Below the pieces are notes generated by a model. It was given only the letters and a program-made list of their open reading frames with translations. It was not told where the DNA came from and made no database searches. The position numbers and the translations under genes were made by a program. DNA of 64,000 nt. Source: Mycobacterium stomatepiae. Its GTDB lineage: Bacteria > Actinomycetota > Actinomycetes > Mycobacteriales > Mycobacteriaceae. Shown here piece by piece: positions 53,126-63,170 of the stretch (within the stretch, counting starts at the first letter, position 1; each line of letters opens with the position of its first letter). The stretch lies in NCBI RefSeq assembly GCF_010731715.1, contig NZ_AP022587.1:1550001-1614000 (forward strand). Reading direction: 5' to 3'.

Positions 53126-54565
53126 CTAGGAGACCTCGTCGCCCGCCGCGCCGAACTCCCGCAGGCTGGCGGCCAGCGCCACCGGAACCCGGGCCTTGAT
53201 CCGCGTGCCCACCGAGTTGTGCTCGGCCTGCTCGACGCGACCATCGGCGTGCACGCGCGCCACCAGGTCGCCGCGGTCGTAGGGAATCACCACGTCGACC
53301 GCGGCGTCGATGGGAGCGGCCAGTTCGGACATCCGCCGGTGCAGCGCGTCGATGCCGTCGCCGGTGTGTGCCGAGACAAACACCGCGCCGGGCAGCGCGT
53401 GCCGAAGCTTGGCCAGCATCAGATCGCTTGCCGCGTCGATCTTGTTGACCACCAGTAACTCCGGCGGCGGCTCGCCCTTGTGGTCGGAAATGACCTCGGA
53501 GATCACCTGGCGCACCGCGTTGATCTGGGCGACCGGGTTGACGTCGGAGCCGTCCACGACGTGCACCAGCAGATCGGCGTCGACGACCTCCTCCAGCGTC
53601 GAGCGGAATGCCTCGACCAGCTGGGTGGGCAGGTGACGCACGAAGCCGACCGTGTCGGTGAGCACGAACGGGCGTCCGTCATCGAATTCGGCACGCCGGG
53701 TGGTGGGCTCCAGGGTGGCGAACAGCGCGTCCTGCACCAGCACCCCCGCCCCGGTGAGCGCATTGAGCAGGCTGGACTTGCCGGCGTTTGTGTAACCGAC
53801 GATCGCAATGGACGGCATATCGCTGTGCAGGCGACGACTGCGCCGGGTGTCGCGGGCCTGCTTCATGTCCTTGATCTCGCGGCGCAGCTTGGACATTCGC
53901 TCGCGGATGCGGCGCCGGTCGGTCTCGATCTTGGTCTCACCGGGACCACGCAGGCCCACACCGCCGCCGCTGCCGCCGGCGCGGCCACCGGCCTGCCGGG
54001 ACATCGACTCACCCCAGCCGCGCAGCCGCGGCAGCATGTACTCCATCTGAGCCAGCGACACCTGCGCCTTGCCCTCGCGGCTGGTGGCGTGCTGGGCGAA
54101 GATGTCCAGGATCAGCGCGGTGCGGTCGATGACCTTGACCTTGACGGCCTTCTCCAGCGCGGTCAGCTGGGCCGGCGACAGCTCGCCGTCGCAGATTACG
54201 GTGTCGGCGCCGGTGGCCAGCACCACTTCGCGCAGCTCCTGGGCCTTGCCCGACCCGATGTAGGTCGACGGGTCGGGCTTATCACGGCGTTGAATCAGTC
54301 CCTCGAGCACCTGCGAGCCCGCGGTTTCGGCCAGGGCGGCCAGCTCGGCCAGGCTGGCCTGATTGTCGGCCGCACTGCCTTCGGTCCACACCCCCACCAG
54401 CACAACGCGTTCCAGCCGCAGCTGCCGGTACTCGACCTCGGAGATGTCGGCGAGTTCGGTCGACAGCCCGGCAACGCGGCGCAGTGCCGATCGGTCTTCG
54501 AGAGCCAGTTCGCCGACGCTGGGCTCGGCCGGCTGGTCGTGGTACGGGGTTTCAGGGTGTGTCAT
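53126..54565 (-). CDS. hflX: Ribosome-associated GTPase HflX
   Basis: A 479-residue GTPase (Rv2725c orthologue). The HflX N-terminal domain has DPSTYIGSGKAQEL and DGELSPAQLTALEK; a glycine-rich linker (GGRAGGSGGGVGLRGPGETKIE) leads to the G domain with G1 GYTNAGKSSL, G3 DTVGF and G4 NKID. HflX splits stalled 70S ribosomes; in mycobacteria it is linked to macrolide-lincosamide tolerance and hypoxia. ATG 54565 chosen over a TTG 6 nt upstream. Confidence 0.94.
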   Translation of the reverse strand: MTHPETPYHDQPAEPSVGELALEDRSALRRVAGLSTELADISEVEYRQLRLERVVLVGVWTEGSAADNQASLAELAALAETAGSQVLEGLIQRRDKPDPSTYIGSGKAQELREVVLATGADTVICDGELSPAQLTALEKAVKVKVIDRTALILDIFAQHATSREGKAQVSLAQMEYMLPRLRGWGESMSRQAGGRAGGSGGGVGLRGPGETKIETDRRRIRERMSKLRREIKDMKQARDTRRSRRLHSDMPSIAIVGYTNAGKSSLLNALTGAGVLVQDALFATLEPTTRRAEFDDGRPFVLTDTVGFVRHLPTQLVEAFRSTLEEVVDADLLVHVVDGSDVNPVAQINAVRQVISEVISDHKGEPPPELLVVNKIDAASDLMLAKLRHALPGAVFVSAHTGDGIDALHRRMSELAAPIDAAVDVVIPYDRGDLVARVHADGRVEQAEHNSVGTRIKARVPVALAASLREFGAAGDEVS

Positions 54566-54611
54566 AGGCAATTAGCAATAGTGCACGCCAAATCCGAGAC
54601 GTGCATCCGAA

Positions 54612-55478
54612 TTATTGGGCGCTCCACCAGTCCTCGCTCACTAGGCCACGCGCCAACAGCACCGACGGCCCGCGCAGGTAGCTGGTGGCGTCGGTGACGG
54701 TGACGACGACGTCGCCCCCGGGCACCCGCACCGTCAACGTCCCGGTGTCCGCCCCGGCGTCGGCGAGTGCAGCCACCGCGGCCGCGACCGTTCCGGTTCC
54801 GCAGGAACGGGTTTCGCCCACCCCGCGCTCGTGCACCCGCATCTGCACCACGCCCCCGGTGGCCGCGGTCAGCACTTCGACGTTGACGCCTTCAGGAAAC
54901 TGTGCCCGGTCGAACTGCACCGGCGCGGCGACATCCAGCGCGGCGAGCTCCTCGCCGGTCAGCTGCGGGTCGACGCACGCCAGGTGTGGATTGCCGACGT
55001 CGATGGCCAGCCCGCGCAGCCGCCTTCCTCCGACGAAGGCCTCCCCCGCCCCCAGCCGGTTGGCCTTGCCCATGTCGACGGTGACGTCGGCGTTGGTCGG
55101 GCCGACGTGGTGCATCGTGACCAGCCGCGGCCCCGCCAACGACCCGACGACGAAGTCGTCGCGGGACTCGCACCCGCTGGCGCGCAGGTAGTGCGCGAAC
55201 ACCCGCACGCCGTTGCCGCACATCTGCGCGGTCGACCCGTCGGCGTTGCGGTAGTCCATGTACCAGTCGTCCGCGCCGACGCCGTCGGGCAGTCGATCGA
55301 GCACTCCGGCCTCGCCCGCGGCGCGCGCGGTGGTAATCCGCAGCACGCCGTCGGCGCCCAACCCACGGCGGCGGTCGCACAGGGCGGCCACCCGCGCCGG
55401 GGTGAGCTCCAGCTCGGCGTCGAGGTCGGGCAGCAGCACGAAGTCGTTCTGGGTGCCGTGGCCCTTGGCGAAGATCAT
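54612..55478 (-). CDS. dapF: Diaminopimelate epimerase
   Basis: A 288-residue enzyme interconverting LL- and meso-diaminopimelate for lysine and peptidoglycan (Rv2726c orthologue). The two catalytic cysteines are C87 in [11 protein letters not shown] and C226 in [13 protein letters not shown]-terminal [12 protein letters not shown] is also conserved. It lies 60 bp downstream of miaA on the same strand. Confidence 0.96.
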   Translation of the reverse strand: MIFAKGHGTQNDFVLLPDLDAELELTPARVAALCDRRRGLGADGVLRITTARAAGEAGVLDRLPDGVGADDWYMDYRNADGSTAQMCGNGVRVFAHYLRASGCESRDDFVVGSLAGPRLVTMHHVGPTNADVTVDMGKANRLGAGEAFVGGRRLRGLAIDVGNPHLACVDPQLTGEELAALDVAAPVQFDRAQFPEGVNVEVLTAATGGVVQMRVHERGVGETRSCGTGTVAAAVAALADAGADTGTLTVRVPGGDVVVTVTDATSYLRGPSVLLARGLVSEDWWSAQ

Positions 55479-55538
55479 GCGCGCCGCTCCTCCGATCCCG
55501 GCTGCGCCGGGAGCATCGTCGCGGCGCGGATCACCTGT

Positions 55539-56480
55539 TCAGGGTACGTGCCGCCACGCCCGCAGCGCGTCCGAGACGACGCGGGCCCGGTCGGCCTCGG
55601 TCGCGGTGCCCACGTCGACCCAGTGCACCCGGTGGTCGCGGCGAAACCACGACCGCTGGCGTCGCACGTAACGCCGGGTGCCGACGAACGTCAGTTCCTG
55701 CGCATCGCGCAGGGCATCGGGGTCGTCGGCATCGAGAGCGGCAAGCACCTGCGCATAGCCCAGCGCTCGCGACGCGGTGACGCCGTCGCGCAGTCCGTCG
55801 AGCAGCAGTTCGCGGACCTCGTCGACCAGGCCTTGGGCAAACATCGTCTCGGTCCGGCGGGCCAATCTCTCGTCGAGAATGGTTGTGTCACAGTCTAATC
55901 CGACGATCGCCGTGCTCCACCGCGGAGCGCCGATGCGGGGCGCGGACGCGGCGAACGGCTGGCCGGTGAGCTCGACGACCTCGAGCGCGCGCACCGTGCG
56001 ACGGGCATCGGTCGGCAGGATCGCCGCGGCGGCGGTCGGGTCGACGCGGGCCAGCTCGGCGTGCAGCATCCCCACCCCGACGTCGGCGAGGCGCTGCTCC
56101 CAGCGCGCCCGCACCGCGGGGTCGGTGGCGGGAAACGTCCAGTCGTCGAGCAGCGACTGCACGTAGAGCATCGAGCCGCCCACGATGACCGGCACGGCGC
56201 CGCGGGCCGCGATCGCCTCGATGTCGGCGGCGGCGGCTCGCTGATAGCGCGCGACGGTCGCGGTCTGAGTGACGTCCAGGACGTCGAGCTGGTGATGCGG
56301 GATGCCGCGGCGCTCGTCGACGGGCAGCTTGGCCGTCCCGATGTCCATGCCGCGGTAGAACTGCATGGCGTCGGCGTTGACGATCTCGGCGCCCACCTCG
56401 CCGCTGAGTTGCTCGACGACGTCGAGGGCCAGCTGCGACTTGCCGGTCCCGGTGGGGCCGATGATCGCCAGGGGTCTCAT
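55539..56480 (-). CDS. miaA: tRNA dimethylallyltransferase MiaA
   Basis: A 313-residue enzyme adding an isoprenyl group to A37 of tRNAs reading UNN codons (Rv2727c orthologue). P-loop GPTGTGKS (8-15), [30 protein letters not shown] and [15 protein letters not shown] are characteristic; [12 protein letters not shown] binds tRNA. MiaB, encoded 5 kb away, acts next on the same base. Confidence 0.96.
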   Translation of the reverse strand: MRPLAIIGPTGTGKSQLALDVVEQLSGEVGAEIVNADAMQFYRGMDIGTAKLPVDERRGIPHHQLDVLDVTQTATVARYQRAAAADIEAIAARGAVPVIVGGSMLYVQSLLDDWTFPATDPAVRARWEQRLADVGVGMLHAELARVDPTAAAAILPTDARRTVRALEVVELTGQPFAASAPRIGAPRWSTAIVGLDCDTTILDERLARRTETMFAQGLVDEVRELLLDGLRDGVTASRALGYAQVLAALDADDPDALRDAQELTFVGTRRYVRRQRSWFRRDHRVHWVDVGTATEADRARVVSDALRAWRHVP

Positions 56481-56532
56481 GCGTCGACCCGGCGCGCCCG
56501 GCGTACCGCCGAGCTTGCGATCGCCGCGGGTC

Positions 56533-57222
56533 TCACGGCTGCCAGGCCCCGGCGAAGTACCCCACCCCGTAGGGCGCTCCCCGATACAGCTCCTTGGCCG
56601 AATGCGGGCCCGGCTCGGTCAGCCCGGCCAGCACACCGAAGGCGACCCGCCCGAGGATCCGCTCCGGCAGCCGGGCCAGTGCGGCGCCGTCGCCGTCGGC
56701 GAGGGCGTCGTCGAGCGCCAGCTGGGCATCAAGGCCGGCGGGGTCATAACCGCCGGGCGCGCCGGGCGTCAGCGTGTTCGCGCCGTCGGCGACGACCAGC
56801 ACGCCGACCGGGTCGGGTGCGTGGTCGATCTCGGCGCGCAGCCGCCTGCCGATCCCCAGCGCCGTGTCGGCGTCGTGGTCCCCGCGGTAGACCCGCACCA
56901 GCACGCCGGCGTCGGGGCGGGCCTGGCCGCGCAGCCAGCCGGCGATCAGCGCACACAGCGGGAAGTCGGCCACGGCCCCGGCGGCTCGCGGCGAGAGTTG
57001 GACGCGCACGTCGGCGCCGTATCCGGCGAAGCTGCCGATCACGTGGGGGCCCAGCGCATCGTCGGTGCCGCCCGTCCCGATCGCGATCCACCGCGGTGCA
57101 GGCAGCAGCGCGGCCGCCGCCTGCACCGCGGTGGCCAGGTCGGCCAACTCGGCGGCCGCCGCCCCGGCGAGCTCGGGCACCAGCAGCGGTGTGGAGGGGA
57201 CGATCGCGATGGCGCTCAGCAC
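56533..57222 (-). CDS. Class III extradiol dioxygenase-like protein (Rv2728c orthologue)
   Basis: A 229-residue Ala-rich protein. [16 protein letters not shown] at the N-terminus and [28 protein letters not shown] resemble the LigB fold of class III extradiol dioxygenases, but the histidine set binding iron is not obviously complete, so activity is doubtful. It belongs to the leftward miaA-dapF-hflX group. Confidence 0.65.
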   Translation of the reverse strand: MLSAIAIVPSTPLLVPELAGAAAAELADLATAVQAAAALLPAPRWIAIGTGGTDDALGPHVIGSFAGYGADVRVQLSPRAAGAVADFPLCALIAGWLRGQARPDAGVLVRVYRGDHDADTALGIGRRLRAEIDHAPDPVGVLVVADGANTLTPGAPGGYDPAGLDAQLALDDALADGDGAALARLPERILGRVAFGVLAGLTEPGPHSAKELYRGAPYGVGYFAGAWQP

Positions 57223-57257
57223 GAGATCAAACTAATCGACGCCCAGTGGGCCAACCG

Positions 57258-58196
57258 TCAGCTGCGGCACTCCGCCTCGGCGAGACGCACCTCGCCCGAT
57301 CGGCGCAGTGCTTTTTTCGCCAGCTTCTCCGCGAGACTGCTCGACATCGTCGCCGCCTCGCCGCGGGCCAGGGCCACGGTCGCCACGGCCACCACCACGA
57401 CACCGATGGCGAGAGCCACCTTCGCGATCCCGTTGCAGTCGAGGTACTCACCGAGCACGGCCATGCCGAGGATCGAGCCGACGACCGGCTTGGCCACCAC
57501 CGACGTCGGCAGCGAGGCGGTCAGCGAACCGGCGCGGAACGACGACTGCTGGAAGATCATGCCCGCGAGGGCGGCGGCGATCCACGCATAGAACTCCGGT
57601 GCGCTCAACAGCGCACCAACGCCATCGCCGACGATCACCACCACGGCCTTGGTCAGCACCGCGAACAGTGCCAACGACGAACCCGCGACGATGGCCAGCA
57701 GCACCGCGGCCACCGAGCCTGGCCACTGCCGGGCGCCCCACACGCAGAACACCAGTGCCGGCCCCATCACCAGGGCCACCACCATCCAGGTTTGCACCGA
57801 GCCACGCGAGGCACCGGGATCCGGATCGCCCACGACGACCACCACGGCCAGCGCGGCGGCGAGCAGCAGCGCCCAGGTCCATTCCCAGCGGGTGACCGAG
57901 CGCCGGGTCATCCGCGCATAGATCGGCAGCGCGAACAGCAGCGCCGTCACCTGCAGCGACGTGACCAGCATCACCGAGCCGAGCGTCAGCGCGGCGGCCT
58001 GCAGCGCGTAGTTGGCGATGGCTCCGCCGGCCCCCAGCCACCATTTGCCGTCGCGCACCGACATCCGGAAGAGCTCGAGGTGGCCCACCGGCTTGTCGGT
58101 GATCTCCTGCGCTGAACGCTGACGCACGACGTTCCCCAGTGCCGACGCGAACGCGGCGAGCAGGGCGAGAACCACGGCGATATCGGTTTTCTCCAT
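57258..58196 (-). CDS. DMT-family transporter (Rv2729c orthologue)
   Basis: A 312-residue membrane protein with ten helices in the EamA/DMT arrangement (two five-helix halves); PTSVVAKPVVGSILGMAVLGEYLD is in the second half. GGGGAGGAGG lies 6 nt before ATG 58196. Substrate unknown. The N-terminus MEKTDIAVVLALLAAFASALGN is clearly related to the pseudogene fragment at 58650-58902. Confidence 0.82.
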   Translation of the reverse strand: MEKTDIAVVLALLAAFASALGNVVRQRSAQEITDKPVGHLELFRMSVRDGKWWLGAGGAIANYALQAAALTLGSVMLVTSLQVTALLFALPIYARMTRRSVTRWEWTWALLLAAALAVVVVVGDPDPGASRGSVQTWMVVALVMGPALVFCVWGARQWPGSVAAVLLAIVAGSSLALFAVLTKAVVVIVGDGVGALLSAPEFYAWIAAALAGMIFQQSSFRAGSLTASLPTSVVAKPVVGSILGMAVLGEYLDCNGIAKVALAIGVVVVAVATVALARGEAATMSSSLAEKLAKKALRRSGEVRLAEAECRS

Positions 58197-58649
58197 CTGC
58201 GACCTCCTCCCCGACATCCAGCCGCATGGGCCATCATCTGCGGCGGGTATTCACTACCCGTTTCGGAACCGTTTCCGTCGTGTGAGCGGAGAAATGACCC
58301 GCGTCACATTCCGGAGAAACGGTCCTGCGCAATAACTAGTTCACGAACCTATGCGGAACCTGTGGCTCGGCTATGGCTGGCCGGTGACGTCCGAACGACC
58401 GAAAATCCCGCCCCCCATGGCGTCCCCGCCGCGAAGCCGGCCGTCGTTCCGCTCGGTTGACGACAACGATCCCGACCGCCGTGCAGCGGGTCAAGTCAGC
58501 GATCCCACCCACGCTATCTTGGCGTGCCCCCTCCAGCCCCACAAGTACCAGCAACACCAATTGTCACTCACACGGTACCGGCTCGGCGCGGTGCCCCTAC
58601 GGCCCCGGAGACGGTGGAACCGAACCGTTACCCGGCCTCGGTGCGGAAG
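58197..58649. other. Intergenic region upstream of the DMT transporter gene
   Basis: 453 bp between the DMT gene and the pseudogene. It contains CGGAACCGTTTCCG around 58264 and an AT-rich spot GCGCAATAACTAGTTC around 58330, plausible promoter material. The open frames here lack recognisable protein sequence. Confidence 0.5.
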
Positions 58650-58902
58650 CTAGGCCAGTTGCCGAGCGGCGTCACCGAGCGCCGCCTCGACCCGTTTGCT
58701 GGTCGCGACGGCGTCGACGCGGGCGAGCTCGGCGGTCGCGGCCACCGCCACCGCTGATTGCGGGCCAGCTTTGCGAACAGCTGCATCTGGCCGAGCGAAG
58801 TGTCGGTGATCCGGTGCGTCGCGCGTTGCTGGAGGACGTCGCCGATCGCGACGCACAGCGCGGAACTCAACGCGAGCAGCGCGGCGATATCCACCTTGTC
58901 CA
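58650..58902 (-). pseudogene. Decayed second DMT-transporter gene
   Basis: From ATG 58902 about 52 codons encode MDKVDIAALLALSSALCVA and further sequence to LGQMQLFAKLARNQRWRW, parallel to residues 1-55 of the intact DMT protein next door. The frame then shifts, and a different frame reads AELARVDAVATSKRVEAALGDAARQLA to a stop at 58650, which looks like the cytoplasmic C-terminal tail of such a transporter. All membrane helices between are missing, so a large internal deletion plus frameshift has removed the gene. Confidence 0.75.
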
Positions 58903-59140
58903 TACGCGGGTTCTCTCCGAGGTCACGGGCGGTCGACGGGGAAACGTGCTGGGTGCACCCACTGTTGCACAGCGGGCGGTCCCAGTCGCGACAATCAGGT
59001 TGCGGCATACGGCCCCCAAGCTGCTTGAATACTGGTGGAATCGGTGACGGAGCAGCTGTCGACCGCAACAGTCTCCCGACCGTAGAGGCGCCGCTATGCG
59101 CGGCAGATGCGCGGGCAACCGAGCGCGCGAAAGGGTGTAA

Positions 59141-60481
59141 ATGAGCATGACCGATGACGAGCTCCGCTCCAGCGACGCGCCCAAGCCGGCACCGCGTCCG
59201 GGGCCGCGACCGGGTCCCCGCCCAGGACCGACACCGCGACCCGGCGCCCACCCGGTGGTGTTGCCCCCCACCAGCAATCCGCACCAGTACGGACGCGTCG
59301 ACGACGACGGGACGGTGTGGCTGGTCAGCTCGGCCGGCGAGCGCATCATCGGTTCCTGGCAGGCCGGTGACCGTGAGGCGGCATTCGCCCACTTCGGCCG
59401 GCGATTCGAGGACCTGAGCACCGAGGTCACGCTGTTGGAGGAGCGACTGGCCTCCGGGAGCGGCGATGCCCGCAAGATCAAGGCCAACGCCGCCGCGCTG
59501 GCCGACACGTTGCCGACGGCGTCCGTGCTGGGCGACATCGACGCGCTGGCGGGCCGGCTGACCACCTTGGTGGAGCAAGCCGATGCCACGGTCGTCGCCG
59601 ACCGCTCGCGGCGCGACGAGCATCGAGCCGCCCAGACCGCCCGCAAGGAGGCGCTCGCCGCCGAGGCCGAGGAGCTGGCCGCCAACTCGACGCACTGGAA
59701 GGTCGCCGGGGACCGGATGCGCGAGATCCTCGATGAGTGGAAGACGATCAACGGCCTGGATCGCAAGGTCGACGACGCGCTGTGGAAGCGCTATTCGGCG
59801 GCGCGCGAAGCGTTCAACCGGCGGCGGGGTTCACACTTCGCCGAGTTGGACCGCGAGCGCGCCGGAGTGCGGCAGTCCAAGGAACGGTTGTGCGAGCGGG
59901 CCGAGGAGTTGTCCGATTCGACGGACTGGGCCGGCACGAGTGCCGAATTCCGCAAGCTGCTGACCGAATGGAAATCGGCGGGGCGCGCGACCCGCGAGGT
60001 CGACGACGCGCTGTGGAAGCGGTTCAAGGCCGCCCAGGACGCCTTCTTCTCCGCCCGCAATGCCGTGTCGGCGGAAAAGGATGCGGGATTCGCGGCCAAC
60101 GCCACCGCCAAGGAGGCGCTGTTGGCCGAGGCCGAGAAGATCGACACCGGCAACCACGAAGCCGCCCGGGCGGCGCTGCGGGCGATCGCCGACAAGTGGG
60201 ACGCGATCGGCAAGGTGCCCCGGGAGCGGTCGGCCGACCTGGAGCGGCGGCTGCGCGCCGTCGAGAAGAAGGTGCGCGACGCCGGCGAGGCGAATTGGTC
60301 CGACCCCGAGGCGCAGGCCCGCGCCGAGCAGTTCGCGACCCGCGCCGAGCACTACGAGCAACAGGCCCGCAAGGCGGCCGCGGCCGGGCGGACCAAGGAA
60401 GCCCAAGAGGCACAGGCCAACGCCGAACAATGGCGGCAGTGGGCCCAGGCCGCCGCTGAGGCGCTGACCCGCAGGTCCTAG
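59141..60481 (+). CDS. DUF349-repeat protein (Rv2731 orthologue)
   Basis: A 446-residue helical protein. After a Pro/Arg-rich N-terminus ([15 protein letters not shown] repeats) come three DUF349 repeats, recognisable from [57 protein letters not shown] and a third around [17 protein letters not shown]. The rest is probably coiled coil. Function unknown. An alternative ATG lies 6 nt downstream of 59141. It ends overlapping the opposing gene by 4 nt. Confidence 0.85.
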   Translation: MSMTDDELRSSDAPKPAPRPGPRPGPRPGPTPRPGAHPVVLPPTSNPHQYGRVDDDGTVWLVSSAGERIIGSWQAGDREAAFAHFGRRFEDLSTEVTLLEERLASGSGDARKIKANAAALADTLPTASVLGDIDALAGRLTTLVEQADATVVADRSRRDEHRAAQTARKEALAAEAEELAANSTHWKVAGDRMREILDEWKTINGLDRKVDDALWKRYSAAREAFNRRRGSHFAELDRERAGVRQSKERLCERAEELSDSTDWAGTSAEFRKLLTEWKSAGRATREVDDALWKRFKAAQDAFFSARNAVSAEKDAGFAANATAKEALLAEAEKIDTGNHEAARAALRAIADKWDAIGKVPRERSADLERRLRAVEKKVRDAGEANWSDPEAQARAEQFATRAEHYEQQARKAAAAGRTKEAQEAQANAEQWRQWAQAAAEALTRRS

Positions 60482-61101
60482 CGACCCTCTGGTTGGTCCG
60501 GGGGCGACTCGGCTCCGGGACCCGCGGGCGTGTCCTGGTCGCCCAGGGTCTGCAGCAGCGTCCTGGACTGTTGCTCGGCGCTGATCCGGCGCCGCTGCTC
60601 CTCGGACGCGAGCTGCACGAGCGTGCGCGACCAGACCACGCGGGCCCAGTGAAACGTCAACAGAATCACGGTGATCCAGGCCACCCACAGCCCGACACCG
60701 GGGCCGGGACTGCCGGCGGCCGCGGTCTGGCGAGACCACACGGCCAACAGGCCGGTCGCGCCGGCTATCGACGAACCCGCCAGCGCGATCCAGGCCAGCA
60801 CCCAGCGGCGGGTCAGCAACGCCAGCATCGAGAACCCGACGCCGAAAACCAGTGCCAGCCACGAGAAGACCTTCGACGGCAGCGACAACGCGGCCGCTGC
60901 GGCGCCATGGCTGCTGAACAATACGTCCCAACCGCGAACCTGGCCGGTGTGCGGCAGGATGAACGATCCCAGCAGCACGAACACCAGGATGGCGACGATG
61001 AATGCCCTTGGGCCGGGGTCGATTTCGCGCGCAACGCGACGTTCTGCAGCCTCAATTTCGGCGCGCAGGGCGTCAAAATCCGTGTGTTCTTTCTTCATCA
61101 T
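60478..61101 (-). CDS. Conserved membrane protein (Rv2732c orthologue)
   Basis: A 207-residue protein with four helices (about 32-50, 74-95, 98-120, 134-152) between charged ends; the N-terminus [31 protein letters not shown] is conserved. Function unknown. Its start overlaps the miaB stop by 4 nt, so it is translated after miaB. Confidence 0.8.
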   Translation of the reverse strand: MMKKEHTDFDALRAEIEAAERRVAREIDPGPRAFIVAILVFVLLGSFILPHTGQVRGWDVLFSSHGAAAAALSLPSKVFSWLALVFGVGFSMLALLTRRWVLAWIALAGSSIAGATGLLAVWSRQTAAAGSPGPGVGLWVAWITVILLTFHWARVVWSRTLVQLASEEQRRRISAEQQSRTLLQTLGDQDTPAGPGAESPPDQPEGR

Positions 61102-62600
61102 CGATTACATCCCAACGGTTCGACCGATTCGATCGCCGGCCCGATGCCGGGCATGCCCAACCCGATACCGCGCGGGCGCTGTCCGGCGGCGTGCGCGTCA
61201 CCGGCTCTGGTGCGGCGGTGGTTCAGGATGCCGGCGTCGGCGATCAGGTGATGCGGTGCGGCCTCGGTGACCGCGGTGGTGATGATATCGCCGGGCCGCA
61301 CCGAGGTGTCGGCGGCGAAGTGGACCAGCCGGCCGTCGCGCGCCCGCCCCGTCATGCGGGAGGTGCGCGCGTCCTTGCGACCTTCGCCGGTGGCGACCAG
61401 CAATTCGACCCTCTGGCCGATCAGTGCGCGGTTGCCCTCCAGCGAGATCTGCTCCTGCAGTTCGATCAGCCGCATATAGCGTTCCTGCACAACATCTTTC
61501 GGTAGCTGCCCGGCGAGTTCGGCGGCCGGGGTACCGGGCCGCTTGGAATACTGGAAGGTGAACGCGGCCGCGAACCGGGCCTGGCGCACCACGTCGAGGG
61601 TGGCCGCGAAGTCCTCTTCGGTTTCGCCGGGGAATCCGACGATGAGGTCGGTGGTGATCGCCGCGTGTGGCATCACCGCGCGAACCCGGTCGATGATGCC
61701 CAGGTAGCGCTCGGCACGGTAGGACCTGCGCATCGCGCGCAGCATCCGGTCCGACCCCGACTGCAACGGCATATGCAAGGCCGGGCAGACATTCGGCGTC
61801 TGGGCCATCGCCTCGATGACATCGTCGGTGAACTCCGCCGGATGTGGAGAGGTGAACCGCACACGTTCGAGGCCGTCGATGCCGCCACAGGCCCGCAGCA
61901 ATTCGGCAAAGGCGCCACGGTTGCGGGGCAGCGCCGGATCGGCGAACGAGACGCCGTAAGCGTTGACGTTCTGTCCCAGCAGCGTGATTTCCAGCACGCC
62001 GTCGTCGACCAGCGATCGCACCTCGGCCAGGATGTCCGACGGGCTCCGGTCGACCTCCTTGCCCCGCAGCGACGGGACAATGCAGAAGGTACAGCTGTTG
62101 TTGCAGCCCACGGAGATGGAAACCCAAGCAGCATAAGCGGATTCGCGAGCGCTGGGCAGCGAGGAGGGAAACTCCTGCAGCGCTTCGACGATTTCGACCT
62201 GGGCGACCTTGTTGTGCCGAGCCCGGTCGAGCAGCGTCGGCAGCGAGCCGATGTTGTGCGTGCCGAATACCACGTCGACCCACGGCGCCTTGCGCAGCAA
62301 CGCTTCTCGGTCCTTTTGGGCCAGACAGCCGCCGACCGCGATCTGCATGTCGGGGTTGTCGCGCTTGCGCGGGGCCAGGTGGCTGATATTGCCGTACAGC
62401 TTGTTGTCGGCGTTCTCGCGCACCGCGCAGGTGTTGAAGACCACCACATCCGCGTCGGTGCCCTCGTCGGCGCGCTGATAGCCGGCCGCCTCGAGCAGAC
62501 CCGCCAACCGTTCGGAGTCGTGGACGTTCATCTGGCAGCCGTAGGTGCGCACCTGGTAGGTACGCGCCTCCGAAACGTCTCGGGCCACCGTCGAAGTCAC
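61098..62600 (-). CDS. miaB: tRNA-2-methylthio-N6-dimethylallyladenosine synthase MiaB
   Basis: A 500-residue radical-SAM methylthiotransferase (Rv2733c orthologue) acting after MiaA on A37. The auxiliary cluster cysteines are C22 ([11 protein letters not shown]), C58 (NTCAVRE) and C92 (GGCLAQ); the radical-SAM motif is C166-x3-C170-x2-C173 (GCNNSCTFC). A TRAM domain lies at about 385-455. GTG 62600 lies 6 nt after TACCAT on the reverse strand, so the message may be leaderless. The C-terminal 45 residues are a variable tail. Confidence 0.95.
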   Translation of the reverse strand: MTSTVARDVSEARTYQVRTYGCQMNVHDSERLAGLLEAAGYQRADEGTDADVVVFNTCAVRENADNKLYGNISHLAPRKRDNPDMQIAVGGCLAQKDREALLRKAPWVDVVFGTHNIGSLPTLLDRARHNKVAQVEIVEALQEFPSSLPSARESAYAAWVSISVGCNNSCTFCIVPSLRGKEVDRSPSDILAEVRSLVDDGVLEITLLGQNVNAYGVSFADPALPRNRGAFAELLRACGGIDGLERVRFTSPHPAEFTDDVIEAMAQTPNVCPALHMPLQSGSDRMLRAMRRSYRAERYLGIIDRVRAVMPHAAITTDLIVGFPGETEEDFAATLDVVRQARFAAAFTFQYSKRPGTPAAELAGQLPKDVVQERYMRLIELQEQISLEGNRALIGQRVELLVATGEGRKDARTSRMTGRARDGRLVHFAADTSVRPGDIITTAVTEAAPHHLIADAGILNHRRTRAGDAHAAGQRPRGIGLGMPGIGPAIESVEPLGCNR

Positions 62601-62606
62601 GGGGCC

Positions 62607-62612
62607 ATGGTA
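62607..62612 (-). promoter_or_regulatory. Leaderless promoter -10 hexamer of miaB
   Basis: On the reverse strand TACCAT (TANNNT) with a 6-nt spacer to GTG 62600, in the 48-bp gap after recX. It would let miaB be transcribed separately from recA-recX. Confidence 0.45.
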
Positions 62613-62648
62613 CGGCGACCAGCGCCCGAGGCATTAACCCGCAGGTTG

Positions 62649-63170
62649 TTACACCCGGCGGCGTTCCCGCTCGGCGTTCAGCTCGGCGAGGACGACCTCG
62701 CAAGCCAGGTTCTGGCTGTAGCCGCGGCGGGCCAGCATTCCCACCAGCCGGCGAGTGATCCGCGTGTCGTCCGCACCGAGCGTGTCGCGCCGCAACTTGG
62801 CCCGCACCAGTTCTTCGGCCCGGTCTCGCTCGGCGCCGGCGTCGAGGGCGGCCAGCGCCGTGTTGATGGTCTCTTTGTCGACGCCTTTGGTGTGCAGCTC
62901 GGCGGCCAAGGCGCGCTTACTCTTTCCCGCGCGGGCGTGCCGGGACCGCACCCACTGTTCGGCGAAGTCGGCGTCATCCACCAGCCCGGCGGCGGCCAGC
63001 CGGTCGAGCACCCGGGCGCTGACGTCGCCGGGATATCCGCGTTTTGCGAGCTGACCGGACAACTCGGCCCGGGTGTGCGACCTCGCGGTGAGCAGGCGCA
63101 GGCACAACGCCCGCGCCTGCTCTTCGCGGGATGGCTCAGAAATCGACGGGGGCGGGCAAGACGTCGTCAT
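62649..63170 (-). CDS. recX: RecA regulatory protein RecX
   Basis: A 173-residue helical protein (Rv2736c orthologue) that inhibits RecA filaments. Three-helix repeats are visible: [58 protein letters not shown] and [21 protein letters not shown]. The start lies inside recA, the coding regions overlapping by 35 nt, the usual mycobacterial arrangement that ties recX translation to recA. Confidence 0.94.
   Translation of the reverse strand: MTTSCPPPSISEPSREEQARALCLRLLTARSHTRAELSGQLAKRGYPGDVSARVLDRLAAAGLVDDADFAEQWVRSRHARAGKSKRALAAELHTKGVDKETINTALAALDAGAERDRAEELVRAKLRRDTLGADDTRITRRLVGMLARRGYSQNLACEVVLAELNAERERRRV

Noticed and set aside
56061..58115. 684-codon forward frame antisense to miaA, the dioxygenase-like gene and the DMT gene
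   Set aside because: It crosses three real genes on the other strand and has Arg/Pro-rich composition without motifs.
58264..58295. SigE/SigH-type promoter starting at GGAACCGTTTCC
   Set aside because: No CGTT at a 16-17 nt distance from GGAAC.
58351..58653. Possible 100-residue protein before the DMT pseudogene
   Set aside because: Pro/Arg-rich random-looking peptide overlapping the pseudogene; no start signal.
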